Source: Hymenobacter latericoloratus (lineage in GTDB: Bacteria > Bacteroidota > Bacteroidia > Cytophagales > Hymenobacteraceae). From it: a stretch of DNA of 64,000 nucleotides. Positions 1-7,554 of this stretch are shown in pieces. How positions within the stretch are numbered: position 1 is the stretch's first letter; each line of letters starts with the position of its first letter. The translations under genes were made by a program, and so were the position numbers. The DNA is taken from contig NZ_JACHNV010000011.1 in assembly GCF_014199535.1 (NCBI RefSeq), positions 1-64,000 of the forward strand, read 5' to 3'. Below the pieces are notes generated by a model, which searched no databases, was not told the origin of the DNA, and saw only the letters and a program-made list of their open reading frames with translations.

Positions 1-86
1 CGTGGCGCAGCAAGCGCGCTCCCGGCAAATTTCAGCCCCTACGGCCCCTTCCCAACCCTTAACGTGCTATTTATTCCGTTTTCTGA

Positions 87-254
87 GAGGCCCCCTATAT
101 TCTCGTGTTTGACGACGAGGGCAAAGACCGCCGGCGCCCCATCAACCCGCTGGCCACCGCCGCGTGGTACGAAACCTACCCGCTGGAGCACTACTCGCCC
201 GTCGACGTGGTGGCCGGGCCGGTGCTGCTCATGAAGTCCGCCCTTCTGCGCTAA
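87..254 (+). pseudogene. C-terminal remnant of an unrecognised protein
   Basis: An open frame begins right after an in-frame TGA (84-86) and ends at TAA 252-254. It has no ATG until codon 49. The peptide is protein-like (starts EAPYILVFDDEGKDRRRPIN, ends VAGPVLLMKSALLR). This suggests the tail of a gene whose 5' part is lost, frameshifted or outside the window. I do not recognise the family, and it could also be a chance open frame. Confidence 0.25.
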
Positions 255-331
255 GCCCGGCCGGCAGTCGCTTCGGTATCGGAGCGGTTGCCGGTGTGCT
301 TGCCCGTTCAACTTCCCACCGCCTACCGTCC

Positions 332-583
332 ATGCCTGTTCCCTCGAACATACCCCCTGCCTTTGCTGCCAGCTGCTACGCTCAGCTGGTAGCCCTGCGC
401 GCGGAGCTGCGCTGCATCCTGCAGCACCCGGCCATTGAGCCGGGACGCCGGCAGGCCGCCGAAGCGTTTATGGACCGGTGCACCGATGCTGCCCGACTGG
501 AGCGGTGGCTGGCCTTGGCCGTTGTCGAGTGCGGACGCTGGGAGGAGCAGACGTTAGCGTCAGAAGGCAGACAGGAAAGGTAA
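332..583 (+). CDS. Small hypothetical protein (83 aa)
   Basis: The protein starts MPVPSNIPPAFAASCYAQLV and is probably mostly helical, with three Cys residues. I chose the ATG at 332 rather than an upstream alternative start because the upstream residues are low-complexity Arg/Ala typical of read-through in GC-rich DNA. There is no recognisable domain. It lies on the same strand as the HTH gene at 662 with a 78-bp gap, so co-transcription is possible. Its function is unknown. Confidence 0.45.
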   Translation: MPVPSNIPPAFAASCYAQLVALRAELRCILQHPAIEPGRRQAAEAFMDRCTDAARLERWLALAVVECGRWEEQTLASEGRQER

Positions 584-661
584 TTTTTAGTCAAGGGAGC
601 GGCCAGCGCGTAAACGGACTACCTTTCGCGCTCTATTCTGTGCCTTTTTAGCCTTACTTCC

Positions 662-937
662 ATGCCCAAAGTGTCTGCACCCACCGTGGCTTTTACCGAG
701 CCCCTGACTAGCCCGCCGCGCGTACACCACCCCGCCACGCTGGCGGAACTGCTGGAAGTAGCCGGCACACGCAAGCGCATTGTGGAAGCTTGGGGCGTAT
801 CGGCCCGCACCTACGACACCCGCAAGCGCAGCCCCGGCACCTGCACCATCGGCGAACTGCAACAGCTGGCGCGGGTGCTCCACGTTTCCGAGGAAGAACT
901 CTTTGCCGTCGTGCGCGCCGAAGCGGCCGCAGAGTAG
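662..937 (+). CDS. Small HTH-type DNA-binding protein (91 aa)
   Basis: Residues about 25-88 read as a compact helix-turn-helix domain. It has a helix with TLAELLEVAG, a recognition-helix-like stretch VEAWGVSARTYDTRKR, and a second half GELQQLARVLHVSEEELFAVV typical of XRE-type repressors. The first 22 residues (TVAFTEPLTSPPRVHH) are probably disordered. It would act in the cytoplasm as a small transcriptional regulator, target unknown. It sits alone, convergent with the broken hipA on the other strand. No operator is obvious in the short upstream gap. The HTH assignment rests on pattern only. Confidence 0.55.
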   Translation: MPKVSAPTVAFTEPLTSPPRVHHPATLAELLEVAGTRKRIVEAWGVSARTYDTRKRSPGTCTIGELQQLARVLHVSEEELFAVVRAEAAAE

Positions 938-1010
938 TGGGCGTCTGGTAGCGTTACAAAACATAAGCAGTGCCCGGTGCCTGTAAATGGCCTGTGGGCT
1001 GTTCCGCCGG

Positions 1011-2287
1011 CTATTGTGCCGCCTCAAAAGCCCCCGCCATCAACTCCTGCTCAGTGCGCGAGAGCTGGTACCGGCTGGCCACGTCCGGCCATTGCCGCAC
1101 TGCGGCCACGACCTGCGCGAGCACCGCTTCGGCCTGCGCAGCCGATAGACGAAAGTAGGGCGCCACTTCGCGGGCCAGGTCGAGGTCCAGGGCGTTGTCG
1201 GTTTCGGAGATGTTGAGCTTTAGGCCCTGCCCGTAGCGGATGGGGTTCAGGTCGAACGCCGGCGAGAGGCGCCAGCCCTGAGGGGTGAGCAGAAAGCCGT
1301 GGTTGCGCAGGTGGTCTCGGTGTTGGAGACGCAGATGTTGAACACAATGCGCCGCCAGAGCTCGGTCAGGTCCTCGGTCACTTGGGCGCCCTGCTGCATG
1401 AGCAAACCCGCCAGCTCCAGGTAGCTGGCCCCGTCCTGGTGGTCCGTGCCGTCTTGGTAGCCCAACAGGGTCATGGCTGAAGCGAAGTGCAGCCGTTCGC
1501 CGGCGGCCGTGCGGTCAAAGCGCTGGGAGAGGAAGGTGTGGTGGCGGCTGTTGAAGCGCTGGGCCCGGCCGGTGGCCACCTGCAGGCCGGCGGTGCGGGC
1601 CAGTTCGTTCACTACGGCTTCCCAGGCGCCGACGTCGTGCTCATCCTGCCCGCTGGGGAACTTGGCAATCCAGAGCTGCCCGTGCTCGTCCACCACGCCG
1701 GCCTTGGGCCGCGCACCGCCCAGAGAGGAGCCGGGCGCGACCAGCATAAACAGCCACTTGAGGTAGTCTGGGTCCTGGGGCGCGTCGACCCGCTCCAGCT
1801 GCAGGCTCGCGTATTCCAACTCCCGCAGCGACGTCCACGGCGGAGCGGCCATGGCCCGGTTGTCGTTGAGGAACGGGCCGGCCGGGTCGGTTTTGAAGCG
1901 CAGCCCGCCCATGCGGTGGCCATCAAATACTCCCAACAGGTAGTCCGATTCGAGCAGCGGCCGCTCGCGGCGCTCCTCCTGCCGGGCCAGGGCAGCTTCG
2001 CGCCGGCGCATGAGCAGCCGTCCCCAGCGGTCGGGCGACGAATCCAGGAAGAGACCGAAGTTGGCTTGGTCTTCCGGCAGGTACTGCGGGCCGGCAAACA
2101 GGTGCAGCGCCGGGTCCAGCACCTGGGCCTGCGGCAGGGCCAGCCACTGCGCGTCGTAGGTAAAGGAAAACACTTCTTTGCCCCGCACCGGCACGGCCGA
2201 GAGCGTGCCCATCAGCCGCGGTCCATCGACTAGGCTCTGCCAGTCGGCGTACACGTAGAGCTGGCGGCGTTCAGCGGTTTTGGCCAT
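1011..2287 (-). pseudogene. hipA: HipA-like kinase, inactivated by a frameshift
   Basis: From ATG 2287 (MAKTAERRQLYVYADW) the frame encodes a HipA-type toxin kinase, including the glycine-rich ATP loop (PGSSLGGARPKAG) and IVFNICVSNT. At about 1313-1318 one base appears to be missing. The motif should read NTDDHLRNHGF, but the frame turns into TETTCATTAF and stops at 1247. The next frame down continues perfectly as HLRNHGFLLTPQGWRLSPAF and on to KLNISETD, ending at TAG 1011-1013. The break falls in the catalytic-loop Asp motif, so the kinase should be dead unless this is a sequencing error or programmed slippage. It lies 4 bp downstream of its hipB. A different, intact HipA is at 45178-46503. 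Confidence 0.85.
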
Positions 2288-2291
2288 GGGA

Positions 2292-2615
2292 CTACTCGCC
2301 GGAAGACTGTTTCGGTGCCCGCGCGCTAACCACCAAGTCGGCATCCTGCAGCTTTCGACCCAGCACGTCGTCGGCCGCCAGCTGGAGCAGGGTCTTTTCC
2401 AGGCCCAGCACAAACAACACCTGCAGGTAGGCCCCCATGCTCACCGTGGAAGCGCCCTGCTCGATGGCGTGCAGGGTGTTGCGGCTGATGGCCGCGCGCT
2501 CCGCCACGCGGGCCGCGCTGAGCTTACGGCGCAGGCGGGCCAGGCGGATGTTTTCCCCCGTTTGCGTCAGCAACTGCTGCAACCGCGGTAAAAGGACGAC
2601 CGATTCTTTAGGCAT
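2292..2615 (-). CDS. hipB: HipB-like antitoxin/repressor (107 aa)
   Basis: The protein is an XRE-family HTH protein with the core NIRLARLRRKLSAARVAERA followed by ISRNTLHAIEQGASTVSMGAYLQVL, directly upstream of the broken hipA. In hipBA modules HipB neutralises HipA and represses the operon. I chose MPKES at 2615. The ATG seven codons upstream lies inside a cluster of TATTGC repeats that looks like the operator. With HipA broken, HipB may survive only as a DNA-binding protein. The C-terminal tail (ADLVVSARAPKQSSGE) is likely flexible. Confidence 0.75.
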   Translation of the reverse strand: MPKESVVLLPRLQQLLTQTGENIRLARLRRKLSAARVAERAAISRNTLHAIEQGASTVSMGAYLQVLFVLGLEKTLLQLAADDVLGRKLQDADLVVSARAPKQSSGE

Positions 2616-2618
2616 AAT

Positions 2619-2669
2619 GCGCAATATGTTGAGCAATATTACACATTATTGCCCAATTTATTGCGCGTT
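2619..2669. promoter_or_regulatory. hipB operator cluster (GCAATA/TATTGC repeats)
   Basis: Between the 104-aa gene and hipB lies an AT-rich stretch with GCAATA (2633-2638), an 8-nt spacer and TATTGC (2647-2652) as an inverted pair. Further GCGCAATAT (2619-2627) and TTATTGCGCG copies flank it. This arrangement suits a HipB/XRE operator. Protein binding is inferred. Confidence 0.5.
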
Positions 2670-2972
2670 ATCGGAGTGTGAAGGTACTTGCTGGCCTCGT
2701 TGCGTGAGGTATTCCTTGTACCTGCGGAGTGCCGACAACCGACTGGCTTTATTGTTGATTTCCTTTATGTCTACCGTTCCTGTCTGTTTGCAAGCTGTGA
2801 TTTCTTGAGCCAGTCTTGCGTCGATGGAGTCAAACCCATCCGGAAACAAGCTGTCTAAGTCGCATTGGCACTGCTGCTCGATGATTTCCAGATAGTAGGG
2901 ATACTGCTCCGGAGCTGATGTATAGGATAGTTTAGTCAGCCAATCTTGGAAGCCATCTTTATCAATTGCCAT
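2658..2972 (-). CDS. Hypothetical protein (104 aa)
   Basis: The protein starts MAIDKDGFQDWLTKLSYTSA and is acidic to neutral and helical, with a Cys pair (EQQCQCDLDSL) and a basic C-terminal helix (KASRLSALRRYKEYLTQ). Codon use is more AT-rich than in the neighbours. It lies 42 bp upstream of hipB on the same strand and the hipB operator covers that gap, so it may be transcribed into the module. It could be an N-terminal fragment of a larger helical protein, but I do not recognise the family. Confidence 0.5.
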   Translation of the reverse strand: MAIDKDGFQDWLTKLSYTSAPEQYPYYLEIIEQQCQCDLDSLFPDGFDSIDARLAQEITACKQTGTVDIKEINNKASRLSALRRYKEYLTQRGQQVPSHSDNAQ

Positions 2973-3026
2973 CTTGGTGCATTTAAAGCTGGAAGTAGAG
3001 GACGTTGGCCGGAAGCGGGTGGGCTA

Positions 3027-3977
3027 TCAACGCAGCCCGCAGATTTTCAGAAACAACCCACCCGGATTTTTGGTCGCCTTAACCTTATCGGTTTTCAGCT
3101 GGTACGTGAACTTGAAGAGTTGGTCCAGGTGCTTAGGGTCGCCGAGGATGGTGGCCACCAGCTGCGGATGATTAATACCGAGGGCCTCCAGGTGCTGGCG
3201 GGCCGCGTGCGCGCGGGCGTCCTCTGCCGGCTGCTCAAAAGGAATGGGCAGCTGCTGGGGCTGCTGGCGGGCAATGGTAAAGCGCACGGCGTCGTAGGCC
3301 CGCCCCTTCTTCACCAGCTCGTAGTCAATCTTGAGGTCGGTGTGCTCGCTGACCTGGCGCACGGCGATGTCGAGTACCCGGGCCTTGAGTTGGCTGATGT
3401 TCTGAAACAGCTCCGGCTCCTTGCCTTTGGGGTCCTTCAGGTGCAGCATCTGCTTGAACTCGTCCAGCGGGTAGGTCCGCGTCGACGTCTTGTCCTTCCA
3501 CTGGCTCACCAGCTGGTAGATGCGCTTGGCGTACTTGCTGCTCAGCTTCAGGGCCGAGTGCAGCTGGTAAGAGGTGAAGTTTTCCTTTAGGTTGAACAGA
3601 AAAGGCCGAATGGGCGCCGCCAGCTGAATCTGCAGGCACCCTTTACCCTTGATGTACTCTACCCGCTGAAACATCCACAGCTGCTGGTAGGTGCGCTCGT
3701 TCTCCACCTCGAACATGCGCGAGCCCATGTCGGCTGTCGCTTCGCGCAGTTGCTGGTAGTTCCACTGCCGCCCGGTAAGGGCTTCCACGTCCTTCACGTA
3801 GATGGTATACTCCTGGTCCGGCGTGTCATCCCGGCGCAGCCGGGAAAGCAGGTAAAAGAAGATATCCAGCTGACAAGCGGTGTAGTCGTAGCGGGCCTGG
3901 GTGATGGCGTTGTGCTGACGAACGACGGGAACCGGAGCTGGCTCGACAACTACAACGGCGGTATCTTCAGGCTTCAT
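3027..3977 (-). CDS. rep: Plasmid replication initiator, Rep_3 (RepB) family
   Basis: This 316-aa protein begins with a short tail, then VVRQHNAITQARYDYTACQ. It has the winged-helix features of Rep_3 initiators: QLDIFFYLLSRL, a stretch with LKLSSKYAKRIYQLVSQW, and TYPLDEFKQMLHL. Rep_3 proteins bind iterons and open the origin, and iterons fill the 850 bp upstream of this gene. The length is usual for the family. A -7 promoter box lies 31 bp upstream of the ATG, next to the first iterons, so autorepression by Rep dimers is likely. The C-terminal region (residues about 255-316) resembles the extra domain seen in Bacteroidota Rep proteins. Confidence 0.9.
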   Translation of the reverse strand: MKPEDTAVVVVEPAPVPVVRQHNAITQARYDYTACQLDIFFYLLSRLRRDDTPDQEYTIYVKDVEALTGRQWNYQQLREATADMGSRMFEVENERTYQQLWMFQRVEYIKGKGCLQIQLAAPIRPFLFNLKENFTSYQLHSALKLSSKYAKRIYQLVSQWKDKTSTRTYPLDEFKQMLHLKDPKGKEPELFQNISQLKARVLDIAVRQVSEHTDLKIDYELVKKGRAYDAVRFTIARQQPQQLPIPFEQPAEDARAHAARQHLEALGINHPQLVATILGDPKHLDQLFKFTYQLKTDKVKATKNPGGLFLKICGLR

Positions 3978-4007
3978 ACACTAGGACATAAGGACGCAGG
4001 GATAAGG

Positions 4008-4015
4008 CAAATGTA
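4008..4015 (-). promoter_or_regulatory. rep promoter, -7 box
   Basis: Read on the minus strand this is TACATTTG, an exact match to the Bacteroidota -7 element TAnnTTTG, 31 bp before the rep ATG. I found no convincing -33 TTG at the right spacing. The first iteron begins 50 bp upstream. Confidence 0.5.
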
Positions 4016-4064
4016 AGCGTCCGGCACATAAAAAACCACAGTGGTAGTTGAGCGTGGTTTTTCG

Positions 4065-4163
4065 CTTATAAAACGTGATGGATAGACTTATAAAACGTGA
4101 GAGTTCACTTATAAAAGGTGGTACTAAAAGGTATAAAAAGTGGTTTTTCGCTTATAAAAAGTG
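4065..4163 (+). repeat. Iterons, forward group (5 copies)
   Basis: The consensus is CTTATAAAA(A/C)GTG. Copies lie at 4065-4077, 4087-4099, 4108-4120 (GGTG variant), a degenerate one at about 4130-4143, and 4151-4163. The first three are spaced 22 and 21 bp apart, two helical turns, as expected for Rep binding sites on one DNA face. They sit between the rep promoter and the AT-rich segment. Confidence 0.85.
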
Positions 4164-4398
4164 GTTTTATACCATTATATACTACTGTGTATCAGCGAGT
4201 TATGAGCCCTACAAATAGAACAAGTAATAGCAAATAACTCACAAAGGTTGATGTTACCCCCCTCGATAAGCTTTTAGATGGTCGGCTGCAAACCACCAGC
4301 CAAACAAACAAGAAAACAACACAACGAACAGAAGAAAACAGACGTCATTAAGGGATTGCACTTTTTTAAGACGTTAGTTACTGATTCAAAGTTAATCT

Positions 4399-4597
4399 CA
4401 CGTTTTATAAGCGACTACAGCTTCTCGAAGCCGAGACGGGAATCGGTGCTCTGCACCACTTTTTATAAGTCATTCCAACTTTTTTCAAGGTCAAACAGAT
4501 GCTTACTAACTTTTTGCTAACTATTAGCTAACAATGAATTACCACTTTTTATAAGTCCCTGCAGTGCTCCCAGCGGCCAACTAGCACGTTTTATAAG
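4399..4597 (-). repeat. Iterons, inverted group (4 copies)
   Basis: These are the same 13-bp iteron in reverse orientation (CAC(G/T)TTTTATAAG) at 4399-4411, 4457-4469, 4543-4555 and 4585-4597. Spacing is irregular (58, 86 and 42 bp), unlike the forward group. An opposed second set may serve copy-number control by handcuffing. That role is inferred. Confidence 0.8.
4502..4522 (+). repeat. 21-bp repeat, copy 1 (origin)
   Basis: CTTACTAACTTTTTGCTAAC plus one more T matches a second copy at 6807-6827 with one difference. This copy lies among the inverted iterons, the other upstream of the mobilisation genes. It may be a binding site for a host or plasmid protein. Confidence 0.5.
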
Positions 4598-4723
4598 CGC
4601 AACCCCAGGCCACTATCCGCAGTAAATGCCCTCTTTTTGCCCTGGGTGCGCGGTTTAGCTCCCTCGGCGGAACACAGCAGTTGCGCCGCCTGCGGGCAAG
4701 GGCGGGCTGCCAGACGACCGGCG

Positions 4724-4736
4724 CTTATAAAAAGTG
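4724..4736 (+). repeat. Isolated iteron
   Basis: A single CTTATAAAAAGTG in forward orientation lies 115 bp beyond the parB-like stop codon side of the origin. It may mark the outer edge of the origin. Confidence 0.7.
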
Positions 4737-4851
4737 AGCGCAGCCAGAGGGTATCGCACGCAGCCTGGCGCCTCTCCTCCCCCACCGCCCAAAAGCAAAG
4801 CAGCCCCCGAAGAGGCTGCTTGCACTGAGTCGGCGGAGAGAAGCCCCTCCC

Positions 4852-5337
4852 CTACTTAACCGGCAGCTTGCCAGACTTACGCAGGTAGGCATCGTAGTGG
4901 CGGTGGGCCGCCTCCAGGTAGTTCTTGATGGTAGTCGGGGTGTCCGGACCCGGCGTGGCCAGCAGCAGGCTCATCTTAATCTCCTGCACCACGGATTTGG
5001 CGATTTGCACCGTATGCAGGGGCACTTCGGGCTCCGGGGTTGGTGCCGCGGCCGCGGCGGTCTTACGGCCCCGCGTGGAGGCACGCGCCCGAGCGGCTGT
5101 CGGTGGTCCTGGTTGCGAGACCGTGGGCTGCGGCGCCACAGCTGCGGGTTCAGGGGCAGGGGCCGCAACTACCGGCGCAGCTGTGGGCGTGGGGGGCGCA
5201 ATGGGCTCTACCGGCGCCGGCGGCGTGGTGGCCGTGCGGGTGGCCTCCCCTCCCATTCCCGCCCGGGCCTGCTGGCGAGCCTCTTCGGGTACTTCAATGC
5301 GGCGCCGCGGCGTGATTTGTGGTTTCTCGAAGCCCAT
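4852..5337 (-). CDS. ParA-partner protein, DUF3408/TraB-like (161 aa)
   Basis: The protein begins MGFEKPQITPRRRIEV. The middle (residues about 35-105) is low-complexity Pro/Ala/Val, and it ends in a compact C-terminal segment (SVVQEIKMSLLLATPG, then TTIKNYLEAAHRHYDAYL). Its ATG overlaps the parA stop (TAATG), so the two are translationally coupled. In Bacteroidota conjugative elements a DUF3408-type protein follows the ParA homologue (TraA-TraB) and is thought to be the centromere-binding partner. The C-terminal part is the likely conserved DNA-binding or dimerisation piece. The family assignment rests on context and a weak C-terminal resemblance. Confidence 0.6.
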   Translation of the reverse strand: MGFEKPQITPRRRIEVPEEARQQARAGMGGEATRTATTPPAPVEPIAPPTPTAAPVVAAPAPEPAAVAPQPTVSQPGPPTAARARASTRGRKTAAAAAPTPEPEVPLHTVQIAKSVVQEIKMSLLLATPGPDTPTTIKNYLEAAHRHYDAYLRKSGKLPVK

Positions 5338-6104
5338 TACTTAGCGGAGGTTGAAGCGGTGGATACGGTGGTAGCCGCGGTAGAACGGCGGTCGGGCAAG
5401 CCCAGGCGCTCGATGAGTTCCTCGCACACGCGGCGGATTTCCTCGCTCGTGTCCTTGGAGCCGCCGGCGTAGCGCGACCAGGCCGGGTTAAGCAGGCTGT
5501 AAAGCGTCGAGGCCCGGGTGTAGGCCTTGCGGTGGCCCAGGTACGAGTTAAAGCGCGCCAGGCCCAGTCCATCGATGTAGTCGTCCATCTCTTTCTCCTC
5601 CCGCTGCCCCGCCACGCGCTTGGTGGGCAGGCCGTAGTACTGGAAGTCAATCTGGGCGTCGTCGGCGGCTTTCTTGATGGCCTCCAGGATGGTCATAAAT
5701 TCGGCCGTGGAGGCCCGGTCCAGGTAATCCGACACCAGGGGCACTATTACCGCGTCGCAGGCCGTCAGGGCGTTGAACACATCGTCGCCGTCGGCGCGGC
5801 CGGGCACGTCGATGATGATGAGGTCGTAGTTGTGCTCGGGATTATCGATGAAGTCAAAAATCTGGCTCAGCTGCCAGGGGTACACGTCGTAGGGATACTG
5901 GGCGTCGGGGTTGACTTCGCGCAGCTTGGCGAAGTTGGCCGCGTCCACCTGCTCGCGGGTCTTGACAATGCTCTGCTGGTAGTCGCAGTCGAGGACGGCG
6001 ATGCGCAAGCCGTACTCCGTTGCCAGCGGGGCAGCGAGCACCAGAGCCAGCGTGGATTTACCGGAGCCCCCCTTCTGGGTGGCAAAGCTGATAACCTTGG
6101 ACAT
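5337..6104 (-). CDS. parA: ParA-family partition ATPase
   Basis: This 255-aa protein opens with MSKVISFATQKGGSGKSTLA, containing the deviant Walker A box KGGxGKS of ParA/MinD ATPases. The Walker B-like strand is YDLIIIDVPGR. I set the start at 6104 because the deviant Walker A box normally lies within the first 20 residues. An upstream in-frame extension would add an unlikely hydrophobic leader. It is the first gene of a two-gene parA-parB operon reading toward the origin. ParA binds DNA non-specifically with ATP and moves plasmids through its partner. A -7 box lies 62 bp upstream, and the repeat-rich block beyond it is the obvious candidate centromere. Confidence 0.92.
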   Translation of the reverse strand: MSKVISFATQKGGSGKSTLALVLAAPLATEYGLRIAVLDCDYQQSIVKTREQVDAANFAKLREVNPDAQYPYDVYPWQLSQIFDFIDNPEHNYDLIIIDVPGRADGDDVFNALTACDAVIVPLVSDYLDRASTAEFMTILEAIKKAADDAQIDFQYYGLPTKRVAGQREEKEMDDYIDGLGLARFNSYLGHRKAYTRASTLYSLLNPAWSRYAGGSKDTSEEIRRVCEELIERLGLPDRRSTAATTVSTASTSAK

Positions 6105-6165
6105 AGTGGGTGTGGGGTTGAGGCGTAGGTAGGTACCGGGGCAACGCGCCGGCAGGACAATAAAC

Positions 6166-6173
6166 CAAAAGTA
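6166..6173 (-). promoter_or_regulatory. parA promoter, -7 box
   Basis: Minus-strand TACTTTTG matches TAnnTTTG exactly, 62 bp upstream of the parA ATG. CAGAA repeats begin about 10 bp further upstream, so a partner protein bound there could repress parA. Confidence 0.5.
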
Positions 6174-6180
6174 ATAGAAA

Positions 6181-6583
6181 AGCAGAAAGCCAGAAGCGCA
6201 GAACAACACTTTTGCTGAAAAGCAGAAGTGTTTTTAACCAGAAAAGTATTTCTGCTTTTCTGTCGTCATGCGGTTCTGTCAAGTTGCAGAAAAGTCAAAT
6301 AACAAAAAAACAGAATCACACAACAACAGAAAAACAGGTTTGCAGAAGTGTGTTTTTGCAGAACCGCAGCTAGATGGGGCGGGTAGCTAGTGAGTGCGTG
6401 AATTTAACAGAAATACAAAACAACAGAACAACAGATTTGCACAAAGGCAGAAAGCACGGAGCCGACGCGTAAGGGCACAACTGGTAGAAGTGTAGAACTA
6501 CAGAAAAGCAGAATTGCGGCACAAGCGACCAGTTAGAGCTAGCAGGTGCCGTATATCAGCAACAGAAATGCAGAATTGCAGAA
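6181..6583. repeat. CAGAA repeat cluster, candidate centromere
   Basis: About 18 copies of CAGAA, many as GCAGAA(A/T/G), occur in 400 bp on the plus strand, along with a few TTCTG copies. They include an inverted pair CAGAAAAG...CTTTTCTG at 6239-6262. Spacing is irregular but several copies are 7-8 or about 16 bp apart. Nothing in the block looks coding. Dense short repeats next to parA are typical of partition sites, so a parS-like role is the best guess. A transfer-origin role for part of it is possible because mobilisation genes lie on the other side. Confidence 0.6.
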
Positions 6584-6806
6584 CTGTTGATTTGAACCCA
6601 GCAGCTTAAAACCCGCGTCGGCGTGCCCTTGAGCTGCAATGCGGCATAATTGAATCAAAGCCAGCAACCAGCAATTAGCCAAATCAGGTGTTGGAGGAGC
6701 CTGGGTGCATAGTCTGTTGCAACGGGTTTGATTCAGAACCTAGATGGCAAATGAAAGCGAAGTGCCCCGGGAGCTAACACTAATGTTCAAAGCTCCGTAC
6801 TAGCTT

Positions 6807-6827
6807 CTTACTAACTTATTGCTAACT
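6807..6827 (+). repeat. 21-bp repeat, copy 2 (upstream of mobilisation genes)
   Basis: CTTACTAACTTATTGCTAAC plus T matches 20 of 21 bases with the copy at 4502-4522 inside the replication origin. It lies 26 bp before the inverted repeat at 6853. Confidence 0.5.
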
Positions 6828-6852
6828 GTATAATGGTCTTAGCAAGAAGAAC

Positions 6853-6888
6853 AACTCAGGCGTAGAGCTAACGCGCTATTCCTGAGTT
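6853..6888. repeat. Inverted repeat, candidate oriT element or operator
   Basis: AACTCAGG (6853-6860) pairs perfectly with CCTGAGTT (6881-6888) across 20 nt, with weaker inner pairing (AGC/GCT). It lies about 100 bp upstream of the BfmA-like gene, where oriT inverted repeats of relaxase systems often sit. A terminator or operator cannot be excluded. Confidence 0.4.
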
Positions 6889-6989
6889 ATTTATAAACCA
6901 GCAGAGCTGTTTTAGCGGGCCATCTGAATGTAAGTAATTGGTTTACAGATGTAAATGTGGGCCGCGAGCCTAACAACAACATACATGTC

Positions 6990-7547
6990 ATGAGTACAGC
7001 GCTTCGCAAACGGGTTACCCTCGACAGCATTGCCTACCGCAAAGCCGACGCAGCTGCCGCGGAAGTCGGCGCCAGCCTGGGGGCCTACACCAGTGCGGCC
7101 GTGGAGTACTTTGCCACCCGAGGGCTCGACCCCCGGGCCACGGAAGCACGCGAAGGGCAGCTCATCATGCAGCAGATAAAAAAGCTGGGTGACCGGGTCT
7201 TCGGCTTCATGCAGGAGCAGGAGCGCACGCTGCTCACGGCCATGCTGGAAGAAATGCTGCGTACCCGCATCACGCTGGAGCGGGTGCTGCGCATGAACGA
7301 AATCCTGGTGAGCAACCTGAACACGCAGCTGGAAACGCTCAGCGAAGCACAGCTGCAGCGGCAGCAGCAGGCACTCCAATTGCTGCGCCAGCGCAACGAA
7401 GAAGCGGTAGAAAGGCAGGTAAAAGAAGCGCTGCTGACCGCCCGCAAACAGGGCCCGGGAAAGCACGAGGCGCCAGTGGAAAGAAAAGTAAATCCGGGGC
7501 AATCGGGAGAAGAAGGAGCTACTTCCAGCGAACTTAAAGCAGGTTAA
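6990..7547 (+). CDS. Mobilisation accessory protein, BfmA/BtgA family
   Basis: This 185-aa protein starts MSTALRKRVTLDSIAYRKAD, with a ribbon-helix-helix-like N-terminus followed by a long coiled coil (residues about 85-150) rich in Gln, Glu, Leu and Arg. In Bacteroidota mobilisable elements BfmA/BtgA-type proteins bind oriT and help the relaxase form the relaxosome. It ends 7 bp before the relaxase gene, so the two form an operon. I set the start at 6990 because the 11 residues upstream add nothing to the HTH-like region. Confidence 0.8.
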   Translation: MSTALRKRVTLDSIAYRKADAAAAEVGASLGAYTSAAVEYFATRGLDPRATEAREGQLIMQQIKKLGDRVFGFMQEQERTLLTAMLEEMLRTRITLERVLRMNEILVSNLNTQLETLSEAQLQRQQQALQLLRQRNEEAVERQVKEALLTARKQGPGKHEAPVERKVNPGQSGEEGATSSELKAG

Positions 7548-7554
7548 AAGGCCG

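Larger units (their letters stand above)
4018..4851. other. Replication origin region
   Basis: This 834-bp region between rep and the parB-like gene carries ten 13-bp iterons in two opposed groups plus an isolated copy, and AT-rich stretches (about 4161-4260 and 4500-4560). That is the normal make-up of a theta origin driven by a Rep_3 initiator. I found no confident DnaA box. Open frames inside it run through iterons and are not credible genes. Confidence 0.8.
6105..6989. other. Non-coding block between parA and the mobilisation genes
   Basis: These 885 bp have no credible gene. They hold the parA promoter, the CAGAA cluster (6181-6583), the second copy of the 21-bp repeat (6807-6827) and an inverted repeat (6853-6888). 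The AT-richness is well above that of the flanking genes. Confidence 0.7.

Noticed and set aside
164..331. N-terminal extension of the 83-aa protein
   Set aside because: The residues are Arg/Ala-rich read-through. The ATG at 332 is a better start.
4278..4520. 80-codon open frame on the plus strand
   Set aside because: It runs through three iterons in the origin and has no protein-like features.
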